From contig SLTK01000009.1 in assembly GCA_004347695.1 (NCBI GenBank), positions 749,744-813,743 of the forward strand: a stretch of DNA of 64,000 nucleotides. The letters are read 5' to 3'. The notes below the pieces were generated by a model. The model had not been told where the DNA came from. It saw only the letters and a program-made list of their open reading frames with translations, and made no database searches. Source of the DNA: Chloroflexota bacterium (lineage in GTDB: Bacteria; Chloroflexota; Anaerolineae; Anaerolineales; Anaerolineaceae). Within the stretch, counting starts at the first letter, position 1. Each line of letters starts with the position of its first letter. Shown here piece after piece: positions 8,755-18,015 of this stretch. Made by a program: the position numbers and the translations under genes.

Positions 8755-10308
8755 ATGCGCAAATGGCTTTACATCGCAGTCTTCACCTCTGGCCTGAGCG
8801 GTCTGGCGGTCGAAATGACCGCCTCACGCTTATTGGGGAATTACTTTGGCACCAGCAACCTCACCTGGGCCGCCATCATCGGGCTTATTTTGATCTACCT
8901 GACCGCCGGATATTTTCTGGGCGGTTATTGGGCTGACCGCTCGCCGCATTATTCGACCTTTTTCAAGATACTGGCCTGGGGTGCTTTTGCCATCGGGCTG
9001 GTTCCGGTGGCAGCCCAACCGATCCTGCGGGCGGCCGCAGACGCCTTTGACCAGTTGCAACTTGGCGTTTTGATAGGCTCTTTCGTGGTGGTGATGATCC
9101 TGTTCGTGCTGCCGGTGACCCTGCTTGGCACCGCCTCCCCTTTTGCCATCCGGCTGGCATTGAGCGACTCACGGCAAGCGGGCAGCATCGCCGGTCGAAT
9201 TTACGCCGTCTCGACCCTCGGTTCATTTGCCGGTACTTTTCTGCCGGTTCTTGTGCTCATCCCCTGGATCGGTACCTACCGCACGTTCCTGGCTATTGGC
9301 GGGATTCTGTTGGTGGTCGCTCTGGCAGGGTTGTGGGCGACTTCCGGTTGGAAAAAAGCAGCGCCGCTGCTGTGGATGCCGTTGATTCTTGTCCTGCTGG
9401 CCATTTTCGGCGTCCGTGGAGCAATAAAAAACACCACCGGGTTGATCTACGAAAGGGATTCGGCTTACAACTATATCCAGGTGTTACAGGTTGGCGAAAG
9501 CCGGCTGCTACGATTAAATGACGGTCAGGGTGTCCATTCGATTTACCACCCCACCGAATATTTTTACAACGGCCCGTGGGAGCAGGTGCTGGTTGCCCCG
9601 TTTTTTTACCCGGCGCCGATTGAGCCTGCCGATGTAAGCAGCCTGGCGATTGTTGGCCTGGCAGCCGGCACCACTGCCCGGCAAGCGGCTCTCGTCTTTC
9701 CCAATATTCAAATGGAAGGCATCGAAATCGATCCAGATATTGTGGCGGTGGGACGTGAATATTTTGGCATGGATTTACCTAACCTGCACGTTACCGTTCA
9801 GGACGGGCGTTGGGCATTGGAAAATAATCCCAACAAGTTCCAGATCATCAGCGTGGATGCCTACCGGCCGCCTTACATCCCCTGGCACCTTACCACGCGG
9901 GAATTTTTTGAGGTTGTGCGCGATCGTTTGACCGATGACGGCGTTATGGTGATCAACGTCGGACGAAGCCCACAGGACCGGCCATTGGTCGAAATTCTGA
10001 GCAGCACGATCCTTTCGGTTTTCCCCTCCGTCCACATCATCGACCTGCCGGACTCATTCAATTCGATCCTGTTTGCCACCGTTCAGCCTACCGAAGCCCA
10101 GGCTTTGATCGATAATTTCACCGCCCTTTCCGGAAAGCCGGACACTCCGGCAGTCTTGCTGCAAGCCATGGCCTTGGCTATCAACAACCTGCAGCCAACA
10201 CCGGCTCAGGGATATGTCTTCACCGATGATCGAGCGCCCATCGAATGGATCACCAACGATATGATCTTAAATTTCTTCTTATCCGGTAACGCGGAGACAC
10301 TCCAATGA
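8755..10308 (+). CDS. Fused membrane / spermidine-synthase-like protein
   Basis: The 517-residue protein couples an N-terminal multi-pass membrane region (about residues 1-225, roughly seven to eight helices, beginning WLYIAVFTSGLSGLAVEM) to a C-terminal Rossmann-fold domain of the spermidine-synthase type. In the soluble half VGLAAGTTARQA near residue 300, GIEIDPDIV and ISVDAYRPPYIPWH match the nucleotide and polyamine-binding layout of this superfamily. Such 'fused MFS/spermidine synthase' proteins are common in Chloroflexota; true aminopropyltransferase activity is unproven for most. The gene overlaps the next membrane gene by 4 bp (ATGA), so the two are translationally coupled. Confidence 0.85.
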   Translation: MRKWLYIAVFTSGLSGLAVEMTASRLLGNYFGTSNLTWAAIIGLILIYLTAGYFLGGYWADRSPHYSTFFKILAWGAFAIGLVPVAAQPILRAAADAFDQLQLGVLIGSFVVVMILFVLPVTLLGTASPFAIRLALSDSRQAGSIAGRIYAVSTLGSFAGTFLPVLVLIPWIGTYRTFLAIGGILLVVALAGLWATSGWKKAAPLLWMPLILVLLAIFGVRGAIKNTTGLIYERDSAYNYIQVLQVGESRLLRLNDGQGVHSIYHPTEYFYNGPWEQVLVAPFFYPAPIEPADVSSLAIVGLAAGTTARQAALVFPNIQMEGIEIDPDIVAVGREYFGMDLPNLHVTVQDGRWALENNPNKFQIISVDAYRPPYIPWHLTTREFFEVVRDRLTDDGVMVINVGRSPQDRPLVEILSSTILSVFPSVHIIDLPDSFNSILFATVQPTEAQALIDNFTALSGKPDTPAVLLQAMALAINNLQPTPAQGYVFTDDRAPIEWITNDMILNFFLSGNAETLQ

Positions 10309-10967
10309 AATTCATTTCGAAATTTTTTCAGGTTCTGATCGCAATCGCCATTCCGCTGGGGTTGATCCTGACCGGGATGCGCATCTTCTTCACCCCGCCG
10401 TTCGTCATTCTCGAATATAACATGCCGGGTTTCCCTGAAGACACGTACGGTTTCACCAAAGCGGACCGCATCCATTGGGCCAACCTGTCGCTGAAATATC
10501 TCAATAATGACGCCGGCATCGAATTTTTAGGCGACCTGCAGTTTGCGGATGGCACACCAGTGTTCAACGAACGCGAATTGAGCCACATGGTGGATGTAAA
10601 GCTATTCTTCAAGACCATGATGGCGATCTGGCTGGGTCTGGTAGCCTTTCTGGTCATTGCCGGCCTCCTGGCCTGGCGCGCCCGCTGGCTGGCCAGTTAC
10701 TGGGCAGCCGTCTCAGCCGGCGGGTGGCTTACGCTTGGGTTGCTGGGGTTAATTTTGGTAACGGTTATCCTCAACTTTAGCGCACTTTTCACAGTATTCC
10801 ACCGGTTGTTTTTCGTTGGCGATACCTGGCTTTTCTATTTCACCGACACCTTGATTCGCCTGTTCCCTATGCGGTTATGGCAGGACCTTTTCATTGCCAT
10901 CGGCGCACTTTCGATCGGCGGAGCATTGTTTCTGGCCTTCAAAGGGCACAAGTGGGCAGATCAATAG
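10305..10967 (+). CDS. DUF1461 / TIGR01906-type integral membrane protein
   Basis: The 220-residue protein has an N-terminal membrane helix (residues 5-27), a soluble extracytoplasmic segment of about 85 residues with the family-typical YNMPGFPEDTYGFTKADRI, and three further helices at about 100-125, 132-165 and 190-212. This matches the TIGR01906/DUF1461 family, whose role is unknown. Its start codon overlaps the stop of the spermidine-synthase-like gene, which suggests the two products work together at the membrane. A strong terminator follows. Confidence 0.8.
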   Translation: MKFISKFFQVLIAIAIPLGLILTGMRIFFTPPFVILEYNMPGFPEDTYGFTKADRIHWANLSLKYLNNDAGIEFLGDLQFADGTPVFNERELSHMVDVKLFFKTMMAIWLGLVAFLVIAGLLAWRARWLASYWAAVSAGGWLTLGLLGLILVTVILNFSALFTVFHRLFFVGDTWLFYFTDTLIRLFPMRLWQDLFIAIGALSIGGALFLAFKGHKWADQ

Positions 10968-11018
10968 CAATTGGCCTCTCTGTTAACTCAGGAGCAACAC
11001 ACCCGAAATAGTTGGATT

Positions 11019-11055
11019 AAGACACAAGGGGCTTTGGAGCCGCCCCTTGTGTCTT
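11019..11055. terminator. Bidirectional terminator hairpin
   Basis: AAGACACAAGGGGC (11019-11032) pairs perfectly with GCCCCTTGTGTCTT (11042-11055) around a 9-nt loop. It separates the plus-strand DUF1461 gene from the convergent ABC ATPase gene. Confidence 0.85.
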
Positions 11056-11098
11056 TACAGTCCCAACAGTTTTAAGCGAGTCAATAAGCTGAAATGAT

Positions 11099-12211
11099 TC
11101 AGCGGACCGCTGCCGGGTTTTCTTTGTCTCCCGACGGGTCAAAGATATGGAAGTTATCCATATTGATCACCATCTGGACTTTTTCACCAATGGTGAAACG
11201 GGTTCGTGGGTCAACGCGGGCGGTGAAATTGTTCTTGCCGCTGACCAGATAAAGGAATATCTCATTACCCATTAATTCGGTCACATCCACCGTGGCTTCG
11301 ATGGGTTCAGCATGGATGTTGGACGGCGCGAACATCAGATTGTGAATATCCTCGGGGCGAACGCCCATGATCACTTCCCGCCCTTCAAGGTGAGCGTAAG
11401 TGGCAGCTTTTTCCGCAGGAATCTTCACTTTATTGCCGTCCAGATCGACGAACAGACTGCCGTTATCCTTGCGGATGTGCGCCGGGAAGAAGTTCATCGA
11501 CGGCGAGCCGATGAAACCCGCCACGAAGAGGTTGTTCGGGTGATCATAAAGGGATTGCGGCGTGTCCAACTGCTGCAGAATACCTTTGTTCATGACCGCG
11601 ATGCGGGTCGCCATGGTCATGGCTTCCACCTGGTCGTGCGTTACATAAATGAAGGTAGTTTGCAATCCCTGGTGCAGTTTGCTGATCTGGGCGCGGGTCT
11701 GAACGCGCAGCTTGGCATCCAGGTTGGACAGCGGCTCATCGAACAGGAACACTTTCGGTTCGCGCACGATAGCCCGGCCCACAGCAACGCGCTGGCGTTG
11801 ACCGCCGGACAGCTCGCGCGGTTTCCGTTTGAGCAGCATTTCGATCCCGAGGATCTCGGCAGCCGTCTGCACTCGTTTTTGGATGTCCGCTTTTGGCAGT
11901 TTGCGCAGTTTGAGACCAAAGGCCATATTATCGTATACCGTCATGTGCGGATACAACGCATAAGATTGGAACACCATGGCGATGTCGCGGTCCTTGGGCG
12001 GAACATCATTCACCACGTTATTCCCAATCATGACCTTGCCATCCGTGACCTCTTCCAGGCCTGCCAGGCAGCGCAGCGCAGTCGTCTTACCGCAGCCGGA
12101 TGGACCTACCAGAACCAGAAATTCCTTATCCTCGATCTTGATGTTCAGGTCGTTGATCGCAACGAAATCCCCGAACTTTTTCCAAACATGTTCGTACGTA
12201 ACACCAGCCAT
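11099..12211 (-). CDS. Sugar ABC transporter ATP-binding protein (MsmX/UgpC type)
   Basis: This is the nucleotide-binding subunit for CUT1-type carbohydrate importers. It has Walker A GPSGCGKTT (about residues 37-45), Q-loop VFQSYALYPHMTV, signature LSGGQRQRVAVGRA, Walker B VFLFDEP and the H-loop YVTHDQVEAM. These are followed by a C-terminal TOBE/regulatory domain from about residue 235 (SPSMNFFPA, VRPEDI). The ATG at 12211 is chosen over an in-frame TTG at 12220 because GGGAGG lies 10 bp upstream of the ATG but only 1 bp from the TTG. No permease or binding protein is adjacent, so it probably serves several sugar transporters encoded elsewhere, as MsmX does. Confidence 0.92.
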   Translation of the reverse strand: MAGVTYEHVWKKFGDFVAINDLNIKIEDKEFLVLVGPSGCGKTTALRCLAGLEEVTDGKVMIGNNVVNDVPPKDRDIAMVFQSYALYPHMTVYDNMAFGLKLRKLPKADIQKRVQTAAEILGIEMLLKRKPRELSGGQRQRVAVGRAIVREPKVFLFDEPLSNLDAKLRVQTRAQISKLHQGLQTTFIYVTHDQVEAMTMATRIAVMNKGILQQLDTPQSLYDHPNNLFVAGFIGSPSMNFFPAHIRKDNGSLFVDLDGNKVKIPAEKAATYAHLEGREVIMGVRPEDIHNLMFAPSNIHAEPIEATVDVTELMGNEIFLYLVSGKNNFTARVDPRTRFTIGEKVQMVINMDNFHIFDPSGDKENPAAVR

Positions 12212-12380
12212 TTCTTGCAAACCTCCCTTCGGAATGAGTATAGTGACTTGATTATATGCAACGAACGGGAAACGTGCAAATTAATTTCATCCCTAATTTC
12301 ACAAACCGGATATTTACAAATTAGAACACACGTGCTACAATCAAATATACAGTCTCCCACTCTTTCTCCCAGAGGTCGCC

Positions 12381-13199
12381 ATGCCTGAAGTCCCGGAAAT
12401 CGCTTCCCGCGCCCGTGAGTTGAACATTGCCCTTGCCGGTAAAACCATCTCGGCAGTTGAAATCTTGCAGCCCAAATGCTTGAATGTCTCCATCGAAGAG
12501 TTTACCGCCGGTTTGATCGGCGCCGTGATCGAGAACGCAGCCTACCATGGAAAGTGGATTCAGATTCACACCACGCAGGGTTGGCTGCTCGTCAACCTTG
12601 GCATGGGCGGCGAGATTTTACTGGTCACCCGGGCGACCATGCCGGAAAAACATACCATTGTGTTTGAATTTAGCGACGCCAGTTGCCTGTCCATCAGCTT
12701 CTGGTGGTTCGGTCACGTCCATTACGTCCCAGAAGAAGGGTTGCAGGCGCATGCTCCTACCGCAAAGTTAGGACCGAACGTGCTTGACCTTTCAGTCGAA
12801 GATTTTCGCCGCATCGTTGCCGGGCAGCGGACCGCAGTTAAGAACTATTTGCTCGACCAGAGTCGTATTGCCGGCATCGGCAACGCCTACATCCACGACA
12901 TCCTCTTTATGGCGCGCATCCATCCGCTGCGCCGTCTGGAAAGCCTCTCCCCTGCCGAGGTGGACGGATTGTATCAAGCCATCCAGGACGGGCTGCGTCC
13001 CAGCCTGGCAAAAAATGGTGCATTCTACGAAAAAGATATCTACGGGCAAAAAGGGGGCTTTGGCATGGACGAGATTCTGATCGGCTACCGCGAAAACCAG
13101 CCTTGCCCGCGCTGCCAAACACCGATAATCAAAATCAAGACCGGCAGCACCAGCAGCTTTATCTGTCCATCCTGCCAGGCGTTCCCAGCCGTTGTTTAG
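12381..13199 (+). CDS. Fpg/Nei-family DNA glycosylase (MutM-like, divergent)
   Basis: Fpg-type glycosylase/AP lyases excise oxidised purines. The 272-residue product keeps the catalytic N-terminus (MPEVPEI, with Pro2 and Glu3), a lysine in HGKW where Fpg has Lys57, LGMGGEI with the wedge methionine, the helix-two-turn-helix region (SRIAGIGNAYIHDIL) and the C-terminal zinc finger (CPRC...CPSC). Two otherwise near-invariant positions look changed. The DxRRFG motif is FWWFG, losing the intercalating arginine, and the zinc-finger arginine (Arg258 in E. coli) aligns with threonine. It may therefore have altered substrate preference or reduced activity. It is encoded divergently from the ABC ATPase. 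Confidence 0.85.
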   Translation: MPEVPEIASRARELNIALAGKTISAVEILQPKCLNVSIEEFTAGLIGAVIENAAYHGKWIQIHTTQGWLLVNLGMGGEILLVTRATMPEKHTIVFEFSDASCLSISFWWFGHVHYVPEEGLQAHAPTAKLGPNVLDLSVEDFRRIVAGQRTAVKNYLLDQSRIAGIGNAYIHDILFMARIHPLRRLESLSPAEVDGLYQAIQDGLRPSLAKNGAFYEKDIYGQKGGFGMDEILIGYRENQPCPRCQTPIIKIKTGSTSSFICPSCQAFPAVV

Positions 13200-13329
13200 A
13201 TTTACTTGCAGCCAAACGCTCCCGCGATTGAATGCCGACTGGATAAAGGGATTTTAGCGGTCATCTTTTATGATCCAATAAATTTCTACAGCTCAAGTCA
13301 ACATTTATCATTAACCCGGACTCCTGCTG

Positions 13330-13335
13330 TATAAT
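13330..13335 (+). promoter_or_regulatory. -10 element of the ABC exporter operon
   Basis: TATAAT lies 52 bp upstream of the exporter start. The following leader contains a short hairpin (CCCGG TTCG CCGGG). No clear -35 hexamer was found. Confidence 0.45.
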
Positions 13336-13387
13336 GGGGCACTGCCCCCGGTTCGCCGGGTGCACCCTGGCACAATAAGGAAATGGC

Positions 13388-15202
13388 ATGTCTGTCTCGC
13401 AAAATGTATTGGACTATGATTTAAAAAAATCCATTCACCCGAATCGCCTGGTGGGGCTGTGGCGCTTGATGACCGGGTTCCGCTTGAATTACCTGGGCGC
13501 CAACCTCAGCCTGGGGATTTCTGCTCTGGCAAAAACCAGCACCTACATGCTGCTGCGTTATTTCGTCGACCACCAACTGGTAGCAAGAGATGCCGTAGTT
13601 CCACTGTGGGGCATCGCACTCGGGTTTGTTGGGCTGGCTGCCATTGAAGGTTCGTTCTCCTTCATGAGTGGACGATTGGCCTCGCTGACTGCCGAGGGAG
13701 TCGCCCGCCGGCTGCGCAATTATGTATTCGACCATATTCAGCACCTGAGCTTCACTTACCACTCGAAAACCGATACCGGCGAGCTCATTCAGCGCTCGAC
13801 TTCAGATGTGGATGCCCTGCGCCGTTTTTTCTCCGAACAGGGCATCGGCATGGGACGGATTCTGTTCCTGTTCGTCATCAACTTCATCGCCATTCTGCAG
13901 CTCAACGTCAAACTGGCGTTCATTTCGATCGTGGTGATTCCGTTCGTGCTGCTGGTTTCGCTTTATTTTTTCCGGAAAATATCCAAACTGTACGAAAACT
14001 ACCAAACGCAAGATGCCATTCTCTCGACCACTCTGCAGGAGAACCTGTCCGGCGTGCGGGTAGTGAAAGCCTTTGCGCGCCAGGATTATGAAATCAACAA
14101 ATTCGAGCGCGACAACTGGGAAAAATTTCTCCGAGGCAAGCGGTTGATGCAAATGCACTCGCTGTTTTGGCCGATATCGGATACAGTCTGCAACATCCAG
14201 ATCGTGACCGGATTTCTGATCGGCGCGTTGATGACCATCAACGGCGAAATCACCATTGGCACGTACCTGGCGTATGCCGGGCTGATCGTCTGGATTATCT
14301 TCCCGATGCGCAATTTGGGACGCCTGATCGTCCAAACATCAACCGGCATGGTCTCGTACAACCGGGTCATGACCATGATCAAGGAGGATCGCGAACCTCT
14401 CGACCAGGGTGACTACGCCCCCAAAGAAGGTTTGCAGGGGAAGGTCGAATTCAAGGGGGTTGGTTTTGCTTACGAAAAAGGCAGTCAGGCGTTAGAAAAC
14501 GTGACCTTTACTGTCCCGCCCGGACAGGTAATTGCACTGCTTGGTTCGACCGGCTCCGGCAAGACTACTCTGGTCAACCTGCTGCCGCGCTTCTACGAAT
14601 ACACCGCCGGCAGTATCCTGCTGGACGGGGTTGAATTGAACCGCTACCCGCGCCGCTACTTGCGCAGCCATATCGGCATCGTCGAGCAGGAACCCTTCCT
14701 GTTTTCGCGCAGCATCCGGGAAAACATCACTTACGGCGTCGGGCGCGAAGTGCCGCAGGAAGAAATCGAAGCGGCTGCGCGCGCCGCTGCCATCCACGAT
14801 GTGATTTTGAGCTTTGAAAAAGGGTACGGAACGCTGGTCGGCGAGAAAGGCGTCACCCTGTCCGGCGGTCAGAAGCAGCGCGTGGCAATTGCCCGCACTT
14901 TGCTCAAAAACCCGCGCATTCTCATCCTGGACGACTCGACCTCCTCGGTGGATACCGAAACCGAAGCCGAAATTCGCGAAGCCTTGCAAAACCTGATGAA
15001 GGACCGCACCACCTTCATCATTGCCCACCGCATCCAGAGCATCATGGACGCCGACCTCATTCTGGTCATGGACAACGGCAGCATCGTTCAATCCGGGACT
15101 CACGCCGACCTGGTCGCGAGCGAAGGGATTTACCAGAAGATATTCAACATCCAGACGCGCATTGATGACGAACTGGAGAAGGAGATCGCCAGTGTCGGAT
15201 GA
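13388..15202 (+). CDS. ABC exporter half-transporter, degenerate-site subunit
   Basis: The 604-residue protein fuses a six-helix type-IV exporter domain (about residues 30-330) to a nucleotide-binding domain. Walker A GSTGSGKTT is near residue 386, the signature is LSGGQKQRVAIART and Walker B reads ILILDDSTSS near 512. The catalytic glutamate after Walker B is replaced by aspartate, the hallmark of the degenerate-site subunit in heterodimeric exporters such as TM287/288 and BmrCD. AAGGA lies 6 bp before the ATG. The coding end overlaps the partner gene by 11 bp, consistent with stoichiometric assembly. Substrate is not predictable from sequence; drugs or lipids are typical. Confidence 0.93.
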   Translation: MSVSQNVLDYDLKKSIHPNRLVGLWRLMTGFRLNYLGANLSLGISALAKTSTYMLLRYFVDHQLVARDAVVPLWGIALGFVGLAAIEGSFSFMSGRLASLTAEGVARRLRNYVFDHIQHLSFTYHSKTDTGELIQRSTSDVDALRRFFSEQGIGMGRILFLFVINFIAILQLNVKLAFISIVVIPFVLLVSLYFFRKISKLYENYQTQDAILSTTLQENLSGVRVVKAFARQDYEINKFERDNWEKFLRGKRLMQMHSLFWPISDTVCNIQIVTGFLIGALMTINGEITIGTYLAYAGLIVWIIFPMRNLGRLIVQTSTGMVSYNRVMTMIKEDREPLDQGDYAPKEGLQGKVEFKGVGFAYEKGSQALENVTFTVPPGQVIALLGSTGSGKTTLVNLLPRFYEYTAGSILLDGVELNRYPRRYLRSHIGIVEQEPFLFSRSIRENITYGVGREVPQEEIEAAARAAAIHDVILSFEKGYGTLVGEKGVTLSGGQKQRVAIARTLLKNPRILILDDSTSSVDTETEAEIREALQNLMKDRTTFIIAHRIQSIMDADLILVMDNGSIVQSGTHADLVASEGIYQKIFNIQTRIDDELEKEIASVG

Positions 15203-17018
15203 ATATTTTGAAGAAGAGGAGTTCAAGGCTCAGGTCAACGGCAAAACACTACGCCGCATCCTGGGATTGACCCGTCCGCACCTGCGCTGGGTGATCGGAT
15301 TCCTGATCGCGATCATGGTCGTATCCGGGTTGGACTCGCTCTTCACCTACCTGAGCAAATTGATTATCGACGAAGGCATCCTGGCTGCCAACAAACCGGC
15401 GCTCTACCGGCTGCTTGCCACTTATGGCGGGTTGACACTGGTGCAGGCTGCCGGCGTATTGAGTTTCGTTTTTCTGGCTGGCGTGCTCGGCGAACGGGTG
15501 CGTTACGATCTGCGTCAAAAAATGTTCAACCACCTGCAGGGGCTCTCGCTGTCCTACTTTAGCCGTACCCCGGTTGGTTGGATCATGTCCCGCGTCACCT
15601 CGGATTCAGAACGTGTGGCGGAACTGGTCACCTGGGGTTTGCTGGATTCAACCTGGGCGGTCATGAACATCGTGACAGCAATGAGTTTCATGCTGTACAT
15701 CAACTGGCGCATGGCGCTCATCGTCCTGGCCGCCCTGCCAATCCTGTTCTGGATCGCATACGAGTTCCGCAAACGCATCCTGGGCGAGTTCCGCAATGTG
15801 CGCAAGTTCAACTCCAAAATTACCGGCGCATTCAATGAGAATATCACCGGCGTGCGAGTGGTCAAAGCGCTGGGGCGTGAAGATGCCAACCTGAAAGACT
15901 TCAGTATGCTGACCGGCGACATGTACCGCACCAGCTACCGCGCTGCCTGGTTAAGTGCGCTTTTCCTGCCGACCGTGCAGATCATTTCAGCCTTCGCACT
16001 GGGCAGCATCGTCTGGTACGGCGGGGGGCAGGCGCAAACCGGCGGGATGACCGTTGGCGGCATTCAGGCATTCGTTTCCTACGTCACCTTCATGATGTGG
16101 CCGATTCAAGACCTGGCGCGCGTGTTCGCTGAAATGCAGCATTCCATTGCCTCCGCCGAGCGCATCTTTTCCCTGATCGACAGCGTCCCTGAAGTGAAAG
16201 ACGGCCCCGAAGCGTATGACCCGGGTACCATGAAGGGCGATGTCGAATTCGAACACGTTACCTTCTTCTACTCGGATGGCGACGGCAAGCCGGTTCTGGA
16301 AGATTTTTCCCTTAAGGTCAAACGCGGTGAAACCATTGCCCTGGTCGGTCCAACCGGCGGCGGGAAATCCACGATCGTCAACCTGGTCTGCCGCTTCTAT
16401 GAACCCAGGCAGGGGCACATCAAGATCGGTGGCAAGGACTACACTCGCTACTCGTTACATGCCATTCAGTCGCGCATTGGAATGGTGCTGCAGACCCCGC
16501 ACCTGTTCTCAGGCTCGATTCGGGAGAATATCCGTTACGGCAAGCTGACCGCTACCGATGCGGAAGTCGAAAATGCCGCCAAAATGGCCGGGGCGAGTGA
16601 TTTTATCGCCCGTTTCCCCAAAGGCTTCGATGAAAATGTGGGTGAGGGCGGTAACCTGCTCTCCGTTGGGCAAAAACAGCTCATTTCGTTGGCGCGCGCG
16701 GTGCTGGCCGATCCCGAAATTTTCATCATGGACGAAGCCACCTCGTCGGTCGATACCCTGACCGAGGCGTTGATCCAGCGCGGCATGGATACCATGATGG
16801 AGGGTCGCACCAGTTTTGTGATTGCCCACCGGCTTTCGACCATCAAGCGCGCCGACCGGATTCTGGTCATCGAAGACGGGCGCGTGGCTGAAGCCGGCAC
16901 CCATTACGAACTGTTACGCAAACGGGGTAAATATTACCATTTGTACACTACCCAGTTCCGTCACCAGATGGAACAAGCGCTCGACCCCTTTAACCAAGAG
17001 ATTACACAAGGTATCTGA
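15192..17018 (+). CDS. ABC exporter half-transporter, catalytic-site subunit
   Basis: This is the partner of the upstream half-transporter (608 residues, GTG start). GTG at 15192 is chosen because GGAGAAGGAG precedes it; longer upstream starts would lie deep inside the previous gene in another frame. The membrane domain spans about residues 30-335. The ATPase domain has Walker A GPTGGGKST near 384, and Walker B IFIMDEATSS near 510 keeps the catalytic glutamate. Its own signature is altered to LLSVGQ. The altered signature here and the missing glutamate in the partner fall in the same composite site, exactly the asymmetric arrangement known for heterodimeric exporters. Confidence 0.93.
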   Translation: MSDEYFEEEEFKAQVNGKTLRRILGLTRPHLRWVIGFLIAIMVVSGLDSLFTYLSKLIIDEGILAANKPALYRLLATYGGLTLVQAAGVLSFVFLAGVLGERVRYDLRQKMFNHLQGLSLSYFSRTPVGWIMSRVTSDSERVAELVTWGLLDSTWAVMNIVTAMSFMLYINWRMALIVLAALPILFWIAYEFRKRILGEFRNVRKFNSKITGAFNENITGVRVVKALGREDANLKDFSMLTGDMYRTSYRAAWLSALFLPTVQIISAFALGSIVWYGGGQAQTGGMTVGGIQAFVSYVTFMMWPIQDLARVFAEMQHSIASAERIFSLIDSVPEVKDGPEAYDPGTMKGDVEFEHVTFFYSDGDGKPVLEDFSLKVKRGETIALVGPTGGGKSTIVNLVCRFYEPRQGHIKIGGKDYTRYSLHAIQSRIGMVLQTPHLFSGSIRENIRYGKLTATDAEVENAAKMAGASDFIARFPKGFDENVGEGGNLLSVGQKQLISLARAVLADPEIFIMDEATSSVDTLTEALIQRGMDTMMEGRTSFVIAHRLSTIKRADRILVIEDGRVAEAGTHYELLRKRGKYYHLYTTQFRHQMEQALDPFNQEITQGI

Positions 17019-17021
17019 CCC

Positions 17022-17948
17022 ATGTTTAATGCCCCTGATTGGTATAAATCCGTTCTGGATGACCTGGCCGAAGGCTTGTACGTCACGGACAACAAGCGTC
17101 AAATTCGGTATTGGAATCGCGCCGCAGAGAAACTCACCGGGTTCGATGCTGCCAGCGTGATCGGCAGCTATTGTTACGATAATATTTTGATGCACATAGA
17201 CGAACAGGGCGCCTCCCTGTGCCATACGCTCTGCCCGCTGGCAAAAACCATCCTCGACGGCGAAATTCGCACCGATCGGGTCTTCCTCCACCACGCGAAT
17301 GGTCACCGTGTGCCGGTCGTTGTGCGCATCAACCCCATCTACAACGAGCAGCGGGAAATTGTGGGAGCTACCGAAATGTTCAGTAATGATTCGGCAGCCC
17401 TCTCCGCACTGGAGCGGATCACTGAATTGGAAAAGGCTGCGTATCTCGATCCGCTGACAGAGGTGGGCAACCGCCGATACGCCGAAACCGCTCTGGTGAA
17501 GTGCCTGGCAGAATCCAGCCAGAACCACACGCCGTATGGGGTACTTTTTCTCGACGTCGACTGCTTCAAACCTATCAACGACACCTACGGACATTTGATC
17601 GGTGACCGGGTGCTGCGCATGGTAGCCAAAACGCTGCAACACAATTTATATGCCGAAGATTTCATCGGTCGCTGGGGCGGAGATGAATTTTTAGTCATCC
17701 TGCATAATGTGGAAGCAGACAAGCTGACCTCGGTCACCGATAAATTGCGTATTTTAGTCGCCTCATCCCAACTGATGCTGGGTGAGGTGAATGTCAAAAC
17801 GACTGTATCAATCGGCGGGACATTGGTTTCTGATGATGACAGCGTCGATACACTGTTGACCCGTACTGACCTGGCACTGTATGCGGCCAAATCTGCCGGG
17901 CGCAATCAAATTCGCATGGTTTTCCCTGATAGGAAAATCAAAGATTAA
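17022..17948 (+). CDS. PAS-GGDEF diguanylate cyclase
   Basis: The 308-residue protein has an N-terminal PAS sensor (about residues 5-125) and a C-terminal GGDEF domain (about 140-300). The active-site motif RWGGDEF is intact near residue 219, so synthesis of cyclic di-GMP is expected. The PAS domain contains a Cys pair in SLCHTLCPL, which could bind metal, heme or a redox signal; this is inference. No membrane helix is seen, so it acts in the cytosol. The gene starts 3 bp after the exporter stop, so it is almost certainly co-transcribed with the ABC pair. A hairpin terminator follows the stop. Confidence 0.9.
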   Translation: MFNAPDWYKSVLDDLAEGLYVTDNKRQIRYWNRAAEKLTGFDAASVIGSYCYDNILMHIDEQGASLCHTLCPLAKTILDGEIRTDRVFLHHANGHRVPVVVRINPIYNEQREIVGATEMFSNDSAALSALERITELEKAAYLDPLTEVGNRRYAETALVKCLAESSQNHTPYGVLFLDVDCFKPINDTYGHLIGDRVLRMVAKTLQHNLYAEDFIGRWGGDEFLVILHNVEADKLTSVTDKLRILVASSQLMLGEVNVKTTVSIGGTLVSDDDSVDTLLTRTDLALYAAKSAGRNQIRMVFPDRKIKD

Positions 17949-17959
17949 TCCCGAAATAA

Positions 17960-17992
17960 AGACTCCCGCAAAGATCAGTATCGCGGGAGTCT
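17960..17992. terminator. Terminator hairpin between convergent genes
   Basis: AGACTCCCGC (17960-17969) pairs with GCGGGAGTCT (17983-17992) around a 13-nt loop. The T tracts on either side are weak. It separates the GGDEF gene from the convergent lipoprotein gene. Confidence 0.7.
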
Positions 17993-18015
17993 GTTATCTG
18001 AAATTACATCGTGAG

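Noticed and set aside
11312-12388. 358-codon open frame on the plus strand
   Set aside because: Antisense to the MsmX-type ATPase, whose Walker and signature motifs are intact on the minus strand; it also runs into the Fpg start.
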